Positions 1 to 9,800 are shown, numbered from the stretch's first letter. The stretch is DNA of 64,000 bases from JAGQPD01 sp020426865 (GCA_041399065.1 JAWKTN010000009.1:310001-374000), one strand, 5' to 3'. Numbers and translations are program-made. The notes: a model not told the origin generated them from the sequence alone.

Positions 1-1574
1 ACAAGATACAATTCGTCCGATCGCACCACCCACGGACCGCTCTCCCAATGGCGTTCACTCCCCCAACCACTCCGCCGCAACGGCAATAGACAGCCGACCG
101 GCGACGAGAGCCCCTGTTCGAAGACTCGAGCGATCCGTGCCCGTTCCTCGGCGTCTTCCAGCCGCGAGTCGCGCACATCTACGTTGGCCGGCAATCGCCG
201 CTCGCGCCACATGTAGTACCACGCGTCCTCAAATGCCGGAATCACATGCTGCGTCGAAACGTACAGTCGTTCTGCCAGCTCCAACGCGAACATCTTGGCC
301 TCGACAAAGCCCTGACCGTTCGAGACATCGGGTGAGGCGAACAGCGTCGAATCGGACCATACGGACTGGCCGTCTTTTCGCCAGATACAATTGAGCGACC
401 ATCGGGGTAACGATTCGCCGGGATACCATTTTCCTTGGCCGAAGTGTAACAAACCTCCGGGCGCGAAGCGATTCTTTAGCCGCTGGATCAGTTGCGTAGC
501 CCGTACGCGTTTGGTCGGCCCCACCGCTTCCGTATTCCATTCGGCACCTTCCATGTCGTCGATCGACACGAACGTCGGCTCACCCCCCATTGTCAGTCGG
601 ACATCGTGCTGTTCGAGAAGTGCGTCAACAGCATGGCCAGTACTAGCAATCTCCTGCCATTGCTGATCCGAATAGGGAAGTGTAACTCGCGGGTCCTCGT
701 GTAGTCTTGTCAATTCCATCTTGAAATGGAATTGCGTCTCACAATCGTCGACCAATCCGGCGACCGGCGCGGCGCTTTGTGGATCGGGTGTGCAGGCCAC
801 AGGCAAATGCCCTTCACCCGTTAGAAGACCCGACGTCGGATCCAAGCCGACCCAACCGGCGCCCGGCAGATAGACTTCGGCCCATGCGTGCAAGTCGGTG
901 AAATCGTGACTGGTTCCCGATGGCCCGTCGAGTGACGGCACATCGGGTTTTAGCTGGATCAAATAACCTGAGACGAATCTCGCGGCCAGCCCCAATCGGC
1001 GAAGAACTTGCACGAGCAACCACGCGGAATCGCGGCACGATCCGGATCGCAGTTGCAACGTCTCGTCGCAGGTTTGCACCCCTGGCTCCATGCGAATCAG
1101 ATAGCGGATGTCGTGCTGCAATTGGCGGTTGACGTCTACCAGGAAATCAATCGTACGCCGCGCTCTAACGTCGATCCCTGCCAGGTACTCTACCAATGGC
1201 GCACCTGACTGATCGTGACGTAAGTATGGCCGTAGGTCATGAGCCAGTTCGCTCTCGTACGCAAAAGGATAATTCGCTGCCGACTCTTCTAGGAAAAAGT
1301 CGAACGGGTTAATCACGGTCATTTCCGCTTGCAGCTCGACGATCACTCGAAATGATGAAACTCGCTCGGGAAATACCAGCCGCGCCAGGTAGTTGCCGTA
1401 CGGATCCTGTTGCCAATTGATGAAGTGCTTTTCGGGGAAGACGCGGCAGGAATAGGCCACGACCGGAGTGCGACAATGGGGAGCCGGTCGAAGTCGTACA
1501 AGCTGTGGTCCCAAATGGACCGGCCGGTCGTACTGGTAGGATGTTTCGTGGTGCAGGCCAACGCGTAAAGTCAT
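1..1574 (-). CDS. Transglutaminase-like protein (large, DUF2126-type), C-terminus beyond window
   Basis: The reading frame is open from an ATG at 1574 to the left edge, about 524 residues, so the C-terminal part is missing. The start MTLRVGLHHETSYQYDRPV is the typical beta-strand N-terminal domain of bacterial transglutaminase-like proteins. Near residues 185-240 lie the core motifs: RSGSCRDSAWLLVQVLR carries the catalytic Cys, FTDLHAWAEVYLPGAGWVGLDPTSGL the His and Asp. After residue 300 comes a second region (RLTMGGEPTFVSIDD, then HFGQGKWYPGESLPRW) characteristic of the long DUF2126 form. It starts 44 bases after the alpha-E gene and is the third gene of that operon. Such gene sets are predicted, not proven, to make or remodel peptide or amide bonds. 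Family assignment is firm; substrate unknown. Confidence 0.9.
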   Translation of the reverse strand, partial: MTLRVGLHHETSYQYDRPVHLGPQLVRLRPAPHCRTPVVAYSCRVFPEKHFINWQQDPYGNYLARLVFPERVSSFRVIVELQAEMTVINPFDFFLEESAANYPFAYESELAHDLRPYLRHDQSGAPLVEYLAGIDVRARRTIDFLVDVNRQLQHDIRYLIRMEPGVQTCDETLQLRSGSCRDSAWLLVQVLRRLGLAARFVSGYLIQLKPDVPSLDGPSGTSHDFTDLHAWAEVYLPGAGWVGLDPTSGLLTGEGHLPVACTPDPQSAAPVAGLVDDCETQFHFKMELTRLHEDPRVTLPYSDQQWQEIASTGHAVDALLEQHDVRLTMGGEPTFVSIDDMEGAEWNTEAVGPTKRVRATQLIQRLKNRFAPGGLLHFGQGKWYPGESLPRWSLNCIWRKDGQSVWSDSTLFASPDVSNGQGFVEAKMFALELAERLYVSTQHVIPAFEDAWYYMWRERRLPANVDVRDSRLEDAEERARIARVFEQGLSSPVGCLLPLRRSGWGSERHWESGPWVVRSDELYL

Positions 1575-1618
1575 CGCGGAATTACCTCGTGCTGAACGAC
1601 CGAGCGCAAGTAGAACGA

Positions 1619-2575
1619 TTATTGAACGTTCTGAACGAAGAAATCCTGGTAGACCGCATCGCCCACCTGGTTCAGCCGCTGTTGAAACGTGTCAATGTAT
1701 TCGTGGAGTCCAAAATCTATGATGTCCTTAATTCCGGTGTAGTCCATTTCGGTCCTCAATCGGCCCAGTCGCTGTTCCGCCCGATTCATGAATGTTCCGA
1801 CAGCACTGCCGGTGATTTCACGAATCGATTCGTGAGACCGAATCAAACAGAAGTGGATCGATCGAGGAAAATTACGATTGAGAATCAGAAAATCGGCGAC
1901 GTTGTTGGGGACAATCTTGCCGTGAGTTCGCCGATACATTTCCAATGCACTGGCAGATTTGAGCAACGCTGACCAGCGAATGACATCAAGCGATGTCCCC
2001 ACGTCGGACGCATTGGGGAGCAGAATATAGTACTGCACATCGACGATTCGCGAAGTTTTGTCGGCACGCTCAACCAACCGCCCGATGCGAGAAAAATGCC
2101 ATGCCTCCGTGTGTGACATTGTGTCGTCAGTGACACCTGCCAGCAGATGGGACGCCAGTCGTACGCGATCGCAGAAGTCGTGCAATTGCTCGACGATCGT
2201 GCCACTTTCGGCTGCCCGCCGGACCGAATGGTAGAACTTGTTGAGCTCCTCCCACATCGGGGATGTTATCGCCTCGCGAATCGTCCGCGCATTCTCCCTT
2301 GCGCGCTCAAAACAAGATAAAATCGAATTCGGGTTCTCGCGGTCGAACGTCAGGAAGCGAACCACGCTGTCGCGACTGGGAGTGTCGTAGCGGTCCGCAA
2401 AAAGCTCATGATCGCCCGTGGTATGGATCAGTGGCTCCCATTGTTCGTCCAATCCCTGAGCCGCACCCAACGTCAAGTTGTGGTTGACGTCGATGAACCG
2501 AGCCACGTTGTCGGCGCGCTCGATGTAACGACTCATCCAATACACGGAATCGGCAACCCGGCTGAGCATCCGCAT
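1619..2575 (-). CDS. Alpha-E domain protein (DUF403)
   Basis: Predicted 318-residue all-helical protein beginning MRMLSRVADSVYWMSRYIE, the signature opening of the alpha-E family (SRxAxxxYWxxRYxERA). The motif EAWHFSRIGRLVERADKTSR near the middle is the second conserved family block. The ATG overlaps the TAA of the upstream ATP-grasp gene (TAATG), so translation is probably coupled; a longer start at 2659 would run into that gene and is less likely. Alpha-E proteins are found next to circularly permuted ATP-grasp and transglutaminase-like proteins in many bacteria, as here. No enzymatic activity is established; comparative-genomics papers suggest a part in peptide ligation or modification. 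Confidence 0.92.
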   Translation of the reverse strand: MRMLSRVADSVYWMSRYIERADNVARFIDVNHNLTLGAAQGLDEQWEPLIHTTGDHELFADRYDTPSRDSVVRFLTFDRENPNSILSCFERARENARTIREAITSPMWEELNKFYHSVRRAAESGTIVEQLHDFCDRVRLASHLLAGVTDDTMSHTEAWHFSRIGRLVERADKTSRIVDVQYYILLPNASDVGTSLDVIRWSALLKSASALEMYRRTHGKIVPNNVADFLILNRNFPRSIHFCLIRSHESIREITGSAVGTFMNRAEQRLGRLRTEMDYTGIKDIIDFGLHEYIDTFQQRLNQVGDAVYQDFFVQNVQ

Positions 2576-4071
2576 TACACTCCCTGAACCTGCGACTGCA
2601 CCTGCCGCGCCGTGTGCAATGCCGGACGCGGAACTGCGTGGCCGCTCTGCACTACCCAAGTGTCTTTACTGCCGCCCCCCTGCGATGAATTGACTACCAT
2701 CGACCCTTCGCGCAAGGCGACCCGCGTCAACCCGCCCGGCATGACATAGATGTCCTTACCACACAACACGAAAGGACGCAGGTCGACATGCCGAGGACGC
2801 AACTCGTCCCCCACAATCGTGGGGACCGTCGACAAGTCCAACATCGGCTGGGCAATGTAGTTCCGAGGATTCGCCCGTACCGCTTCCGCACATCGCTCGC
2901 GCTCCTCAACGGTTGCTTGCGGCCCCATCAAAATCCCGTAACCACCTGACTCGTTCGTCGGCTTCACGACCAATTCATCGAGATGTTCCAATACGTACCG
3001 CCGATCTTCCTCGCGACCGCAAAGATACGTGGGTACGTTCGATAGAATGGGCTCCTGGTCCAAGTAATACCTGATAATCTGTGGAACGTACGCGTACACT
3101 GCCTTGTCGTCGGCAATGCCCGTTCCCGGCGCATTGGCCAATGTCACCCGCCCGGCACGATACACGTCCATCAGATGGGCGACGCCCAAACACGAATCCT
3201 CACGGAAACACTTGGGATCCAGAAAATCGTCGTCGATTCGCCGGTAAATTACGTCCACGCGCTTCAAACCATGCGTTGTCCGCATGTGGACGTATCCGTC
3301 GGATACCACCAAATCGGTCCCTTGAACCAGCTCAATTCCCATCTGCTGAGCAAGAAACGCATGTTCGAAATATGCCGAATTGTAGATTCCAGGCGTCAAC
3401 AATACAGCCGTCGGCCGACTCGCCCCCGCCGGCGCACAATCCAATAGCGTTTCTAGCAAGACCTCCGGGTAGTCGTCGATCGGAGCTACGGACAGGCCCT
3501 GAAACACTTGCGAGAATGTTCGCTTCATCACTTCGCGATTTTCCAACACATACGAAACGCCAGACGGACACCGCAAGTTGTCTTCCAAAACGTAGATCTG
3601 ACCGTCTTGATGGCGGACCAAATCAACGCCAGTGATATGGCACCAAACATTTCGTGGCGGCTTGTGCCCAACGCAGGCCTGACGATAGGTCTTTGCCGAC
3701 GTGATCAGTTCTTCCGGAACAATCCCGTCCGTTAAAATCTTGCGCTCGTTATAGACGTCACTGATGAACAGATTCAGCGCCTCAATCCGCTGCTTTAACC
3801 CCTGCTCAATCTGCAGCCATTCCTGGGCGTCAATGATTCGCGGCACCAAATCGAATGGCCACACCTTCTCCACTCCGTCCCCGTGGCCATAGACGGCGAA
3901 TGTAATCCCCATGTTGTAAAGATTCAGGTCCGCCGCCCGCTGCCGACGACGGAGCTCTTCATGCGAAAACGCTTCCAGCCGTTCCACAAATGCCCGGCTG
4001 TGGGGCCTCGCCACTCCATCGGCACTGAAGATCTCGTCGTAGCTTCCAGCTGACTGATACGATGCAAACAA
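2575..4071 (-). CDS. Circularly permuted type-2 ATP-grasp protein
   Basis: About 498 residues from a TTG at 4071, chosen because GCAGGAG sits about 8 bases upstream; the frame stays open to an ATG at 4230, giving 551 residues with a low-complexity, unlike-family N-terminus. Family blocks seen: YMxVYGHGDG-like (GITFAVYGHGDGVEKVWPFD), GVDLVRHQDGQIYVLEDNLR, and near the C-terminus VVKPTNESGGYGILMGP and PRHVDLRPFVLCG. These match DUF404/DUF407-type ATP-grasp proteins, which form acyl-phosphate intermediates to ligate amines; the actual substrates here are unknown. First gene of the ATP-grasp / alpha-E / transglutaminase operon and overlaps the next gene by one base. Confidence 0.92.
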   Translation of the reverse strand: MFASYQSAGSYDEIFSADGVARPHSRAFVERLEAFSHEELRRRQRAADLNLYNMGITFAVYGHGDGVEKVWPFDLVPRIIDAQEWLQIEQGLKQRIEALNLFISDVYNERKILTDGIVPEELITSAKTYRQACVGHKPPRNVWCHITGVDLVRHQDGQIYVLEDNLRCPSGVSYVLENREVMKRTFSQVFQGLSVAPIDDYPEVLLETLLDCAPAGASRPTAVLLTPGIYNSAYFEHAFLAQQMGIELVQGTDLVVSDGYVHMRTTHGLKRVDVIYRRIDDDFLDPKCFREDSCLGVAHLMDVYRAGRVTLANAPGTGIADDKAVYAYVPQIIRYYLDQEPILSNVPTYLCGREEDRRYVLEHLDELVVKPTNESGGYGILMGPQATVEERERCAEAVRANPRNYIAQPMLDLSTVPTIVGDELRPRHVDLRPFVLCGKDIYVMPGGLTRVALREGSMVVNSSQGGGSKDTWVVQSGHAVPRPALHTARQVQSQVQGV

Positions 4072-4324
4072 ATTAGTCACTCCTGCGCGGCTCCCGCCAC
4101 GCGCCGAGGGTACGATCGATAGTTCATCAACGGCCGAAGGCCAGCAAGTGTCGTGCCAAGTCAAGTTGCTGTTCCTAAAACACGGTGGTAAAAGCGAATG
4201 GAGTCTCGGGCGTGCGATGGGTTCACGCACAGCTTGCCCAACCTTTCAGCGAGGATCGACTGGGCCGAATTATATTATCGGCGGGGGACCGGCCAATTCG
4301 AGAAGACAACGCCGCTTCTGGGAA

Positions 4325-4350
4325 TAAAAAAACACGGTAAAAAAACACGG
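4325..4350. repeat. Perfect 13-bp tandem duplication in the EF-G terminator
   Basis: TAAAAAAACACGG occurs twice back to back (4325-4337 and 4338-4350). Read on the minus strand, the unit is the end of the terminator stem plus its U-tract, so the terminator has two tails. Confidence 0.9.
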
Positions 4351-4369
4351 CACTCTTGCGAGTGCCGTG
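4339..4369 (-). terminator. Intrinsic terminator of the EF-G gene
   Basis: A perfect 10-bp stem (4346-4355 with 4360-4369) and a 4-base loop is followed, on the minus strand, by seven T. It lies 60 bases past the EF-G stop codon, in the right orientation, and separates EF-G from the ATP-grasp operon. Confidence 0.93.
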
Positions 4370-4429
4370 GTGATGATTCCGATGCCGATCCGTCCAGGGG
4401 CCAATTCCGTTTGTCGCTCATGGAGCGCC

Positions 4430-6523
4430 CTATTTTGCCCCTACCAGTTCGGCCTTCTTGCGTTCGGCGACGATCTGTTCCTGCAGCTTGGCCGGGACGC
4501 GCCGGTACTTTGCCAATTCCATGGAAAAGGTCCCCTGGCCCTGGGTCATGCTGCGGAGATCGGTGGAATACCCGAAGGTTTCCGCCAGCGGCACCTCAGC
4601 AACAATGGTGGCCATTTCGGCCGTGGGGTTTTCCGTGCTGAGAATCATCCCGCGACGGCTAATAACATCCCCGGTAACGGGCCCTTGAAAATCGCTGGGA
4701 CATTCGATTTCGACCTTCATGACTGGTTCCAGCAGGACCGGCTTCATCTTGAGGAAAGTCTCACGGAAGCAGCCTCGGGCACAGATCTGGAACGCCATGT
4801 CACTACTATCGACATCGTGGTACGAGCCATCTTCGAGGACGCATTTGACGCCCAGGATGGGGAACCCGGCAACGGGCCCTTTGTTCAAGGAGTCGCGGAA
4901 GCCCTTTTCGACGGAGGGAATGTATTCCTTGGGAATCCGTCCACCGACGATTTTTTCTTCGAAGATGAATTGTTCTTCGGCATCATCGGGCAGCGGCTCG
5001 AATCGCCCCACGATGTGGGCGAACTGGCCAGAGCCACCACTTTGTTTCTTATGGCGGTAATCGTACGTGGCGACTTCGGCCGGCGCTTCGCGGTAGTTCA
5101 CCTTGGGCGCGCCGACTTCGACTTCGACTTTGTATTCGCGACGAATGCGTTCGACGTAAATCTCCAGGTGCAGCTCGCCCATTCCGGCGATCAGCGTTTC
5201 TCCGGACTCTTCGTCGGTCATTACGCGAAAGGTCGGGTCTTCTTTTCGGAAGCGCGCCAGTGCCTTGCCCAGTTTGTCGGCGTCCGACCGCTGGGACGGG
5301 CTGACTGCCACCTTGATCACCGGTTCGGGCACGAACATGCTTTCCAACGTACAGAATTTCGCTTGAGACGCGTACGTGTCACCGCTGGCACAATCGACAC
5401 CCATGATCGCCACAATATCACCGGCTCCAGCGCTATCGATTTCTTCGCGCTTGTCCGAGTGCATCCGCAGAATACGGCTGAAACGCTCCTTGCGGCCCGT
5501 TCGTTGGTTGACGTACGTAGCGCCCTTTTCGACCTTCCCTTGGTAAATACGGGTAAACGTCAATTGGCCGTACGGGTCGTCGACAATTTTGAACGCCATG
5601 CCAACAAAGGGTTTGTCAGGCTCCGGTACCAGCGCTACGCGTTCATCGGGATTGTCGTAGGCCCGGGCCTTGATTTCGCGTTCGAGCGGCGAGGGAAGGT
5701 ACCGGACGACCGCGTCCAACAATAGTTGCACGCCTTTGTTGCGATACGCCGTACCCATCATCACCGGCGTGATGCGTTCTCCGCGCACCGCCTCGGTAAT
5801 GACGTCGTGGATCATGTTTTCGTCGATGTCTTCTTCCGCCAACAACAGCTCCATCAGTTCGTCGCTATACATCGAAAGCGACTCGAGCATCGCATGGCGA
5901 TACTCGTCGGCCTCGGCTTGCTTGTCGGCCGGAATATCTTCGTAGCGGACCTTCTCGCCATCCTTGCCGTCGAAGTAGGTGGCTTTCATCTTGATCAAGT
6001 CGATGACGCCTTCGAATTTCTCGCCAGCTCCGATCGGTAATTGAATCATGACCGCATCGATGCCCAACTTTTCTCGCAACTGTTGGGTTACGCGATAGGG
6101 ATCGGCCCCGGTACGATCCATCTTGTTTACAAATGCCAGCCGCGGCACATGATAGCGCTTCATCTGTCGATCGACCGTGATTGACTGGGATTGCACGCCA
6201 CCAACGGCGCACAATACCAATACCGCACCATCGAGCACGCGGAGGCTGCGCTCCACTTCAACAGTAAAGTCCACGTGGCCCGGGGTATCAATCAAGTTAA
6301 TGCCGTACCCGTTCCACTCCACGCTGGTCGCCGCACTGGTAATCGTGATCCCACGTTCCTTCTCCAACTCCATGTGGTCCATCGTCGCACCGGCACCGCC
6401 ACCATGCACTTCCTCCATCTTGTGAATGCGCCCTGTGTAGAACAGAATGCGCTCGCTCAAGGTGGTCTTACCCGAGTCGATATGGGCGGAGATACCAATG
6501 TTTCTTAGCTTCGAGATCTTCAT
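4430..6523 (-). CDS. fusA: Elongation factor G, spdEFG1 / mitochondrial-EFG1-like
   Basis: 697-residue translational GTPase. It drives tRNA-mRNA translocation on the ribosome. The G-domain motifs are complete: AHIDSGKTTLSERILFYTGR (P-loop), GITITSAAT (switch I), DTPGHVDF, NKMD. Later domains follow in the usual order, with GMGELHLEIYVERIRREY and the C-terminal VPLAETFGYSTDLRSMTQGQG. The P-loop HIDSGKTT (canonical EF-G: HIDAGKTT), the block GAGATMDHMELEKERGITIT and LCAVGGVQSQSITVDRQMKRY resemble mitochondrial EFG1 and the spdEFG1 subgroup of spirochaetes, planctomycetes and deltaproteobacteria more than canonical fusA. It stands alone, not in a str operon with rpsL/rpsG/tuf. Shine-Dalgarno is weak. 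A second, canonical EF-G elsewhere in the genome is possible. Confidence 0.95.
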   Translation of the reverse strand: MKISKLRNIGISAHIDSGKTTLSERILFYTGRIHKMEEVHGGGAGATMDHMELEKERGITITSAATSVEWNGYGINLIDTPGHVDFTVEVERSLRVLDGAVLVLCAVGGVQSQSITVDRQMKRYHVPRLAFVNKMDRTGADPYRVTQQLREKLGIDAVMIQLPIGAGEKFEGVIDLIKMKATYFDGKDGEKVRYEDIPADKQAEADEYRHAMLESLSMYSDELMELLLAEEDIDENMIHDVITEAVRGERITPVMMGTAYRNKGVQLLLDAVVRYLPSPLEREIKARAYDNPDERVALVPEPDKPFVGMAFKIVDDPYGQLTFTRIYQGKVEKGATYVNQRTGRKERFSRILRMHSDKREEIDSAGAGDIVAIMGVDCASGDTYASQAKFCTLESMFVPEPVIKVAVSPSQRSDADKLGKALARFRKEDPTFRVMTDEESGETLIAGMGELHLEIYVERIRREYKVEVEVGAPKVNYREAPAEVATYDYRHKKQSGGSGQFAHIVGRFEPLPDDAEEQFIFEEKIVGGRIPKEYIPSVEKGFRDSLNKGPVAGFPILGVKCVLEDGSYHDVDSSDMAFQICARGCFRETFLKMKPVLLEPVMKVEIECPSDFQGPVTGDVISRRGMILSTENPTAEMATIVAEVPLAETFGYSTDLRSMTQGQGTFSMELAKYRRVPAKLQEQIVAERKKAELVGAK

Positions 6524-7159
6524 GGGACACCAACATTTATGGACTCATGACCTGCGACAACTTCCTCCGTTGTCGTTGCATCATGAACGGACAATAAAAT
6601 TAGTTCTTGTTACCGTATTACCGATACTGAAGCGGCGGCTTTAGCGTCCGATCGAAAACCAACAGGCGATTTTCCCGCCTTCCAGTATCTGACGTTGAAC
6701 AACCTGGGCAGGCCTGGGGAGAGGACGCGAGTCCGCCGATGCCCCTCATCTCCTGTCCCGCCTTATCATCGGGATCGCACAACCCGGGGCAATCTGCCCC
6801 CCCAACTTGAGCACCCCACTGTTTCCCCACAGTGGGTCCTCAACTTGAGTCCCCCGCCTTGAGAACCCCCGGATCACCCGAGGCTCCATCTGCTAGGAGG
6901 GCCCAGCACGAGATAGGTTCAACTGCTCATCGTCTGGTGACTCGCTTTCGCAAAGGAATCCAAGGGTGGATGGTTCCGCCGCCTGCCCTTTGGACAGACG
7001 GCGTTACGTATCGATCCCTATGAATGCACCGGCCTAGCGCAATGCATGATCACGCGCCGGAAACAGTGCATCTTAATCCATTTCGACTGTCCGGGAAGGG
7101 CAATTTAGTGACTTTTCCCGATCTTCCCGAACTTCATCGATTTTTCCAACAATTCGGCG
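6524..7159. other. Intergenic region with one hairpin
   Basis: No convincing gene on either strand in about 636 bases between EF-G and fumarase. It must hold the EF-G promoter. A perfect 8-bp stem, CCCACTGT pairing with ACAGTGGG around a 6-base loop, lies at 6815-6836 without a T-tract, and AACTTGAG occurs on either side of it (6804-6811 and 6842-6849 region). Role unknown. Confidence 0.4.
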
Positions 7160-8584
7160 CTATCCCTGCGGCTCGGTCATTTTCCACGGATCCAAGGCCT
7201 GTGCTAGCTGTTCCTCAGGCAATAGCCCCTTCGCCAGACATAGCTCGCGGATCGTTTTTCCCGATGCAAACGCCTCCTTCGTCAGCTTCGCCGCCGCCTC
7301 GTACCCAATGAGCGGGTTCAGGCTGGTTGACATTGACAGGCTTTGCTCCACCGCCGCCTCGCATTGCTGCTCGTTAGCCTCCAGGCCAACCATGCAAAAA
7401 TCGACAAATGCGTTGACCGCCGAAGCCAGCAGATGGACACTTTCCAAAGTCGTCTGTCCCATCACCGGCATCATGATGTTCAACTGAAACTGTCCCCCGG
7501 CCGCGCCACTCACGACCAACGTCTGATCATTGCCCATGACTCGAGCCGCCACTTGCATCAGGCTCTCACACATCACGGGGTTCACCTTTCCGGGCATGAT
7601 GGAGCTACCCGGCTGCCGGTCCGGCAGCACGACTTCGAAAAACCCGCAGCGGGGTCCCGACCCGAGCCATCGAATGTTGTTCGACACGTTGAACAGTGTC
7701 GTAGCAATTGTCCTCAAATAGCCGTGGCAGGAGACCAACCCGTCGCGCTGAGCATTGGCTTCGAAATGATTGGCCGCTTCCACGAAAGGAATTCCCGATT
7801 CCTGCACCAACGCGGCCGCGACACGTTTGCCGAATTCCGGATGCGTGTTGATTCCCGATCCGACCGCCGTTCCTCCCACGGGCAATTCCAATACCGCATC
7901 GCGGGCATCGCGAGCCCTCGCGACGCTCAATTCCAACTGTCGAGCAAACCCGCCGAACTCCTGGCCCAACCGCAACGGCGTCGCATCCATCAGATGGGTT
8001 CGCCCAATCTTCATCACTCGATCCCATTGCCGTGCCTTCGCCGCCAACTCCTCACGCAGCCGAGCCAAGGCGGGGAGCAGTCGCGTTTCGATCTGCATCG
8101 CCACGGCCACGTGGATCGCCGTCGGAAACGTATCATTCGTGCTCTGCCCCATATTCACATGGTCATTCGGATGAATCGGCTTCTCGGCGACGAAGCGATC
8201 CCCACCCACCAATTCAATCGCCCGATTGGCGATCACTTCGTTGACGTTCATATTGCTTGACGTGCCTGAGCCCGTTTGGAACACGTCGACAGGAAATTGA
8301 TCATCCATCTTGCCGGCGGCAACTTCCTTCGCCGCGCTAAGCATCGCCTGGACTTGCTGATCGTTCAGCGGATTCTTGCCGGTGCCTGTTAGTTTTCCCA
8401 GATCGCGATTCGCGACTCCACAGGCATATTTCACCAACCCCATCGCTCGAATAAGTGGTGTTGCCAACGGCCAACCGGAAACCGGAAAGTTTTCTACGGC
8501 ACGCTGTGTCTGCGCGCCATAATACGCCTTGGCAGGTACCTGAACTTCACCCATCGAATCGCGTTCGACCCGCATCTCTGACAT
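7160..8584 (-). CDS. fumC: Fumarate hydratase, class II
   Basis: 474 residues from an ATG at 8584 with AGGA 8 bases upstream. The enzyme hydrates fumarate to malate in the citric acid cycle, in the cytoplasm, as an iron-independent homotetramer. Motifs of the fumarase/aspartase superfamily are intact: TGSGTSSNMNVNEV, GRTHLMDATPLRLGQEF, and the flexible signature loop GSSIMPGKVNPVMCE with the catalytic Ser. The length equals that of FumC. FumC is preferred over aspartase because of the KVNPVMCE and GRTHLMDATP blocks, although the two are related. The adjacent oxidoreductase gene (57 bases upstream on the same strand) has no evident functional link. Confidence 0.95.
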   Translation of the reverse strand: MSEMRVERDSMGEVQVPAKAYYGAQTQRAVENFPVSGWPLATPLIRAMGLVKYACGVANRDLGKLTGTGKNPLNDQQVQAMLSAAKEVAAGKMDDQFPVDVFQTGSGTSSNMNVNEVIANRAIELVGGDRFVAEKPIHPNDHVNMGQSTNDTFPTAIHVAVAMQIETRLLPALARLREELAAKARQWDRVMKIGRTHLMDATPLRLGQEFGGFARQLELSVARARDARDAVLELPVGGTAVGSGINTHPEFGKRVAAALVQESGIPFVEAANHFEANAQRDGLVSCHGYLRTIATTLFNVSNNIRWLGSGPRCGFFEVVLPDRQPGSSIMPGKVNPVMCESLMQVAARVMGNDQTLVVSGAAGGQFQLNIMMPVMGQTTLESVHLLASAVNAFVDFCMVGLEANEQQCEAAVEQSLSMSTSLNPLIGYEAAAKLTKEAFASGKTIRELCLAKGLLPEEQLAQALDPWKMTEPQG

Positions 8585-8641
8585 TGCTATGTCCTCGCTG
8601 AATAAGCCGCAATCCCCCAACAAACATCCTGCTCATCCTTG

Positions 8642-9655
8642 TCATTCCAACGCAACCGTGCGTCCCTCGGCCACGCTTTGTACCTCCGCCTCGACCAGCT
8701 TCACCGAACGGTACGCGTCCTGCGGCGTGACCGTCTCCGGCCGCTTGCCACGTTCGATACAATCCAGGAAATAGTCGATCTCCAAGTCGTATCCCATCAC
8801 CGCGTCGACCGGCATCGTCTGCGCAGTTCCCTCCCGGTAAATCTGCAACGGTTCTGGCCGCCCCAAATCGTATGCCAACGTCGCCTGCTCGAAATTCACT
8901 GTGTAACTCATGTTGAACGTAAACCCGGCAGCCATCGACCAACTCCCTTCGGCCATGACCAGCGGGACGTCGTCATAGTGGTATTGCGTTACGATATGAT
9001 CGATCGCCGACGTGATGTGGGCAAAACCACTGCTCTGCACCGACTTGGGCATGCCGAAACAGAATTGCACGAAGTCCGTGTCGTGGATATGCAAATCCAA
9101 CGCCGCTCCACCCGACCGTTCCCCGTCCAGGTAAAATGGTCCCCCCGGATGCGTTGCCACTCGACGAAATGAAGCACTGAGGACCTTGCCGTATCGCTGA
9201 TCCGCAATCGCGTCCCGTAACCAACTCCAACCGGGCCAGAAACGCATGCAGTGAGCAATCAACACCAGCCCTTGCGCCTGCTCGGCGCCCTCGGCTAGTT
9301 TCAAGGCGTCCGCGGCCGTCCGTGCCAATGGTTTCTCCAGCATCACATGCTTGCCCGATCGCATCGCCTCCAAGCCAAACCGCAAATGCAGGTGCGTCGG
9401 CAAACAGACGTCTACCATGTCAATGTCAGCGTCCGCGAAGAGCTCCGCCGGATCCGTGTAACGCTTGACGTTGTGTAACTGCTCGACCCCAAACGTCGCT
9501 TGTCCCTCAATGTTGCCAGCCGCTTTGGCCTCGCCATGCAATCGAGCCGGATCGCTGTCGCAAATCGCCGCAATCTCGCTCCGCTTGTTGCGATGGTAGA
9601 TGTCCAGATGCGTCAGTCCCATCATCCCCAATCCCACCACACCAACACGTATCAT
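8642..9655 (-). CDS. Gfo/Idh/MocA family oxidoreductase
   Basis: 337 residues from the ATG at 9655, chosen because AGGGA lies 9 bases upstream; another ATG nine bases earlier abuts that site. N-terminal Rossmann fold with GVVGLGMMG, then the family motif MLEKPLA with the catalytic-site Lys, and a C-terminal alpha/beta domain containing GGAALDLHIHDTDFVQFCFG, the usual DxHxxD catalytic/substrate block. It is a cytoplasmic NAD(P)-dependent dehydrogenase acting on a sugar, polyol or similar compound; no signal peptide is seen. The family is greatly expanded in planctomycetes and the exact substrate cannot be read from the sequence. Confidence 0.9.
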   Translation of the reverse strand: MIRVGVVGLGMMGLTHLDIYHRNKRSEIAAICDSDPARLHGEAKAAGNIEGQATFGVEQLHNVKRYTDPAELFADADIDMVDVCLPTHLHLRFGLEAMRSGKHVMLEKPLARTAADALKLAEGAEQAQGLVLIAHCMRFWPGWSWLRDAIADQRYGKVLSASFRRVATHPGGPFYLDGERSGGAALDLHIHDTDFVQFCFGMPKSVQSSGFAHITSAIDHIVTQYHYDDVPLVMAEGSWSMAAGFTFNMSYTVNFEQATLAYDLGRPEPLQIYREGTAQTMPVDAVMGYDLEIDYFLDCIERGKRPETVTPQDAYRSVKLVEAEVQSVAEGRTVALE

Positions 9656-9800
9656 GATATGCATTCCCTAACGTCAACAGTTTTTGAATCCGGCCCATAC
9701 CGCTTCGCATTTGGCGCGGCCGTCGATCCGGCAAGCATCCGCGCAATAGGCACCGGACGCTTTCGACATTGGGAATCGTAACCGATTCAGACGAGTTCAG

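Noticed and set aside
4367..5725. 452-codon plus-strand frame antisense to EF-G
   Set aside because: Mirror of a strongly conserved gene; high third-position GC opens the antisense frame. No family likeness.
7343..8260. 305-codon plus-strand frame antisense to fumarase
   Set aside because: His/Arg-rich shadow of fumC without any recognisable domain or ribosome site.
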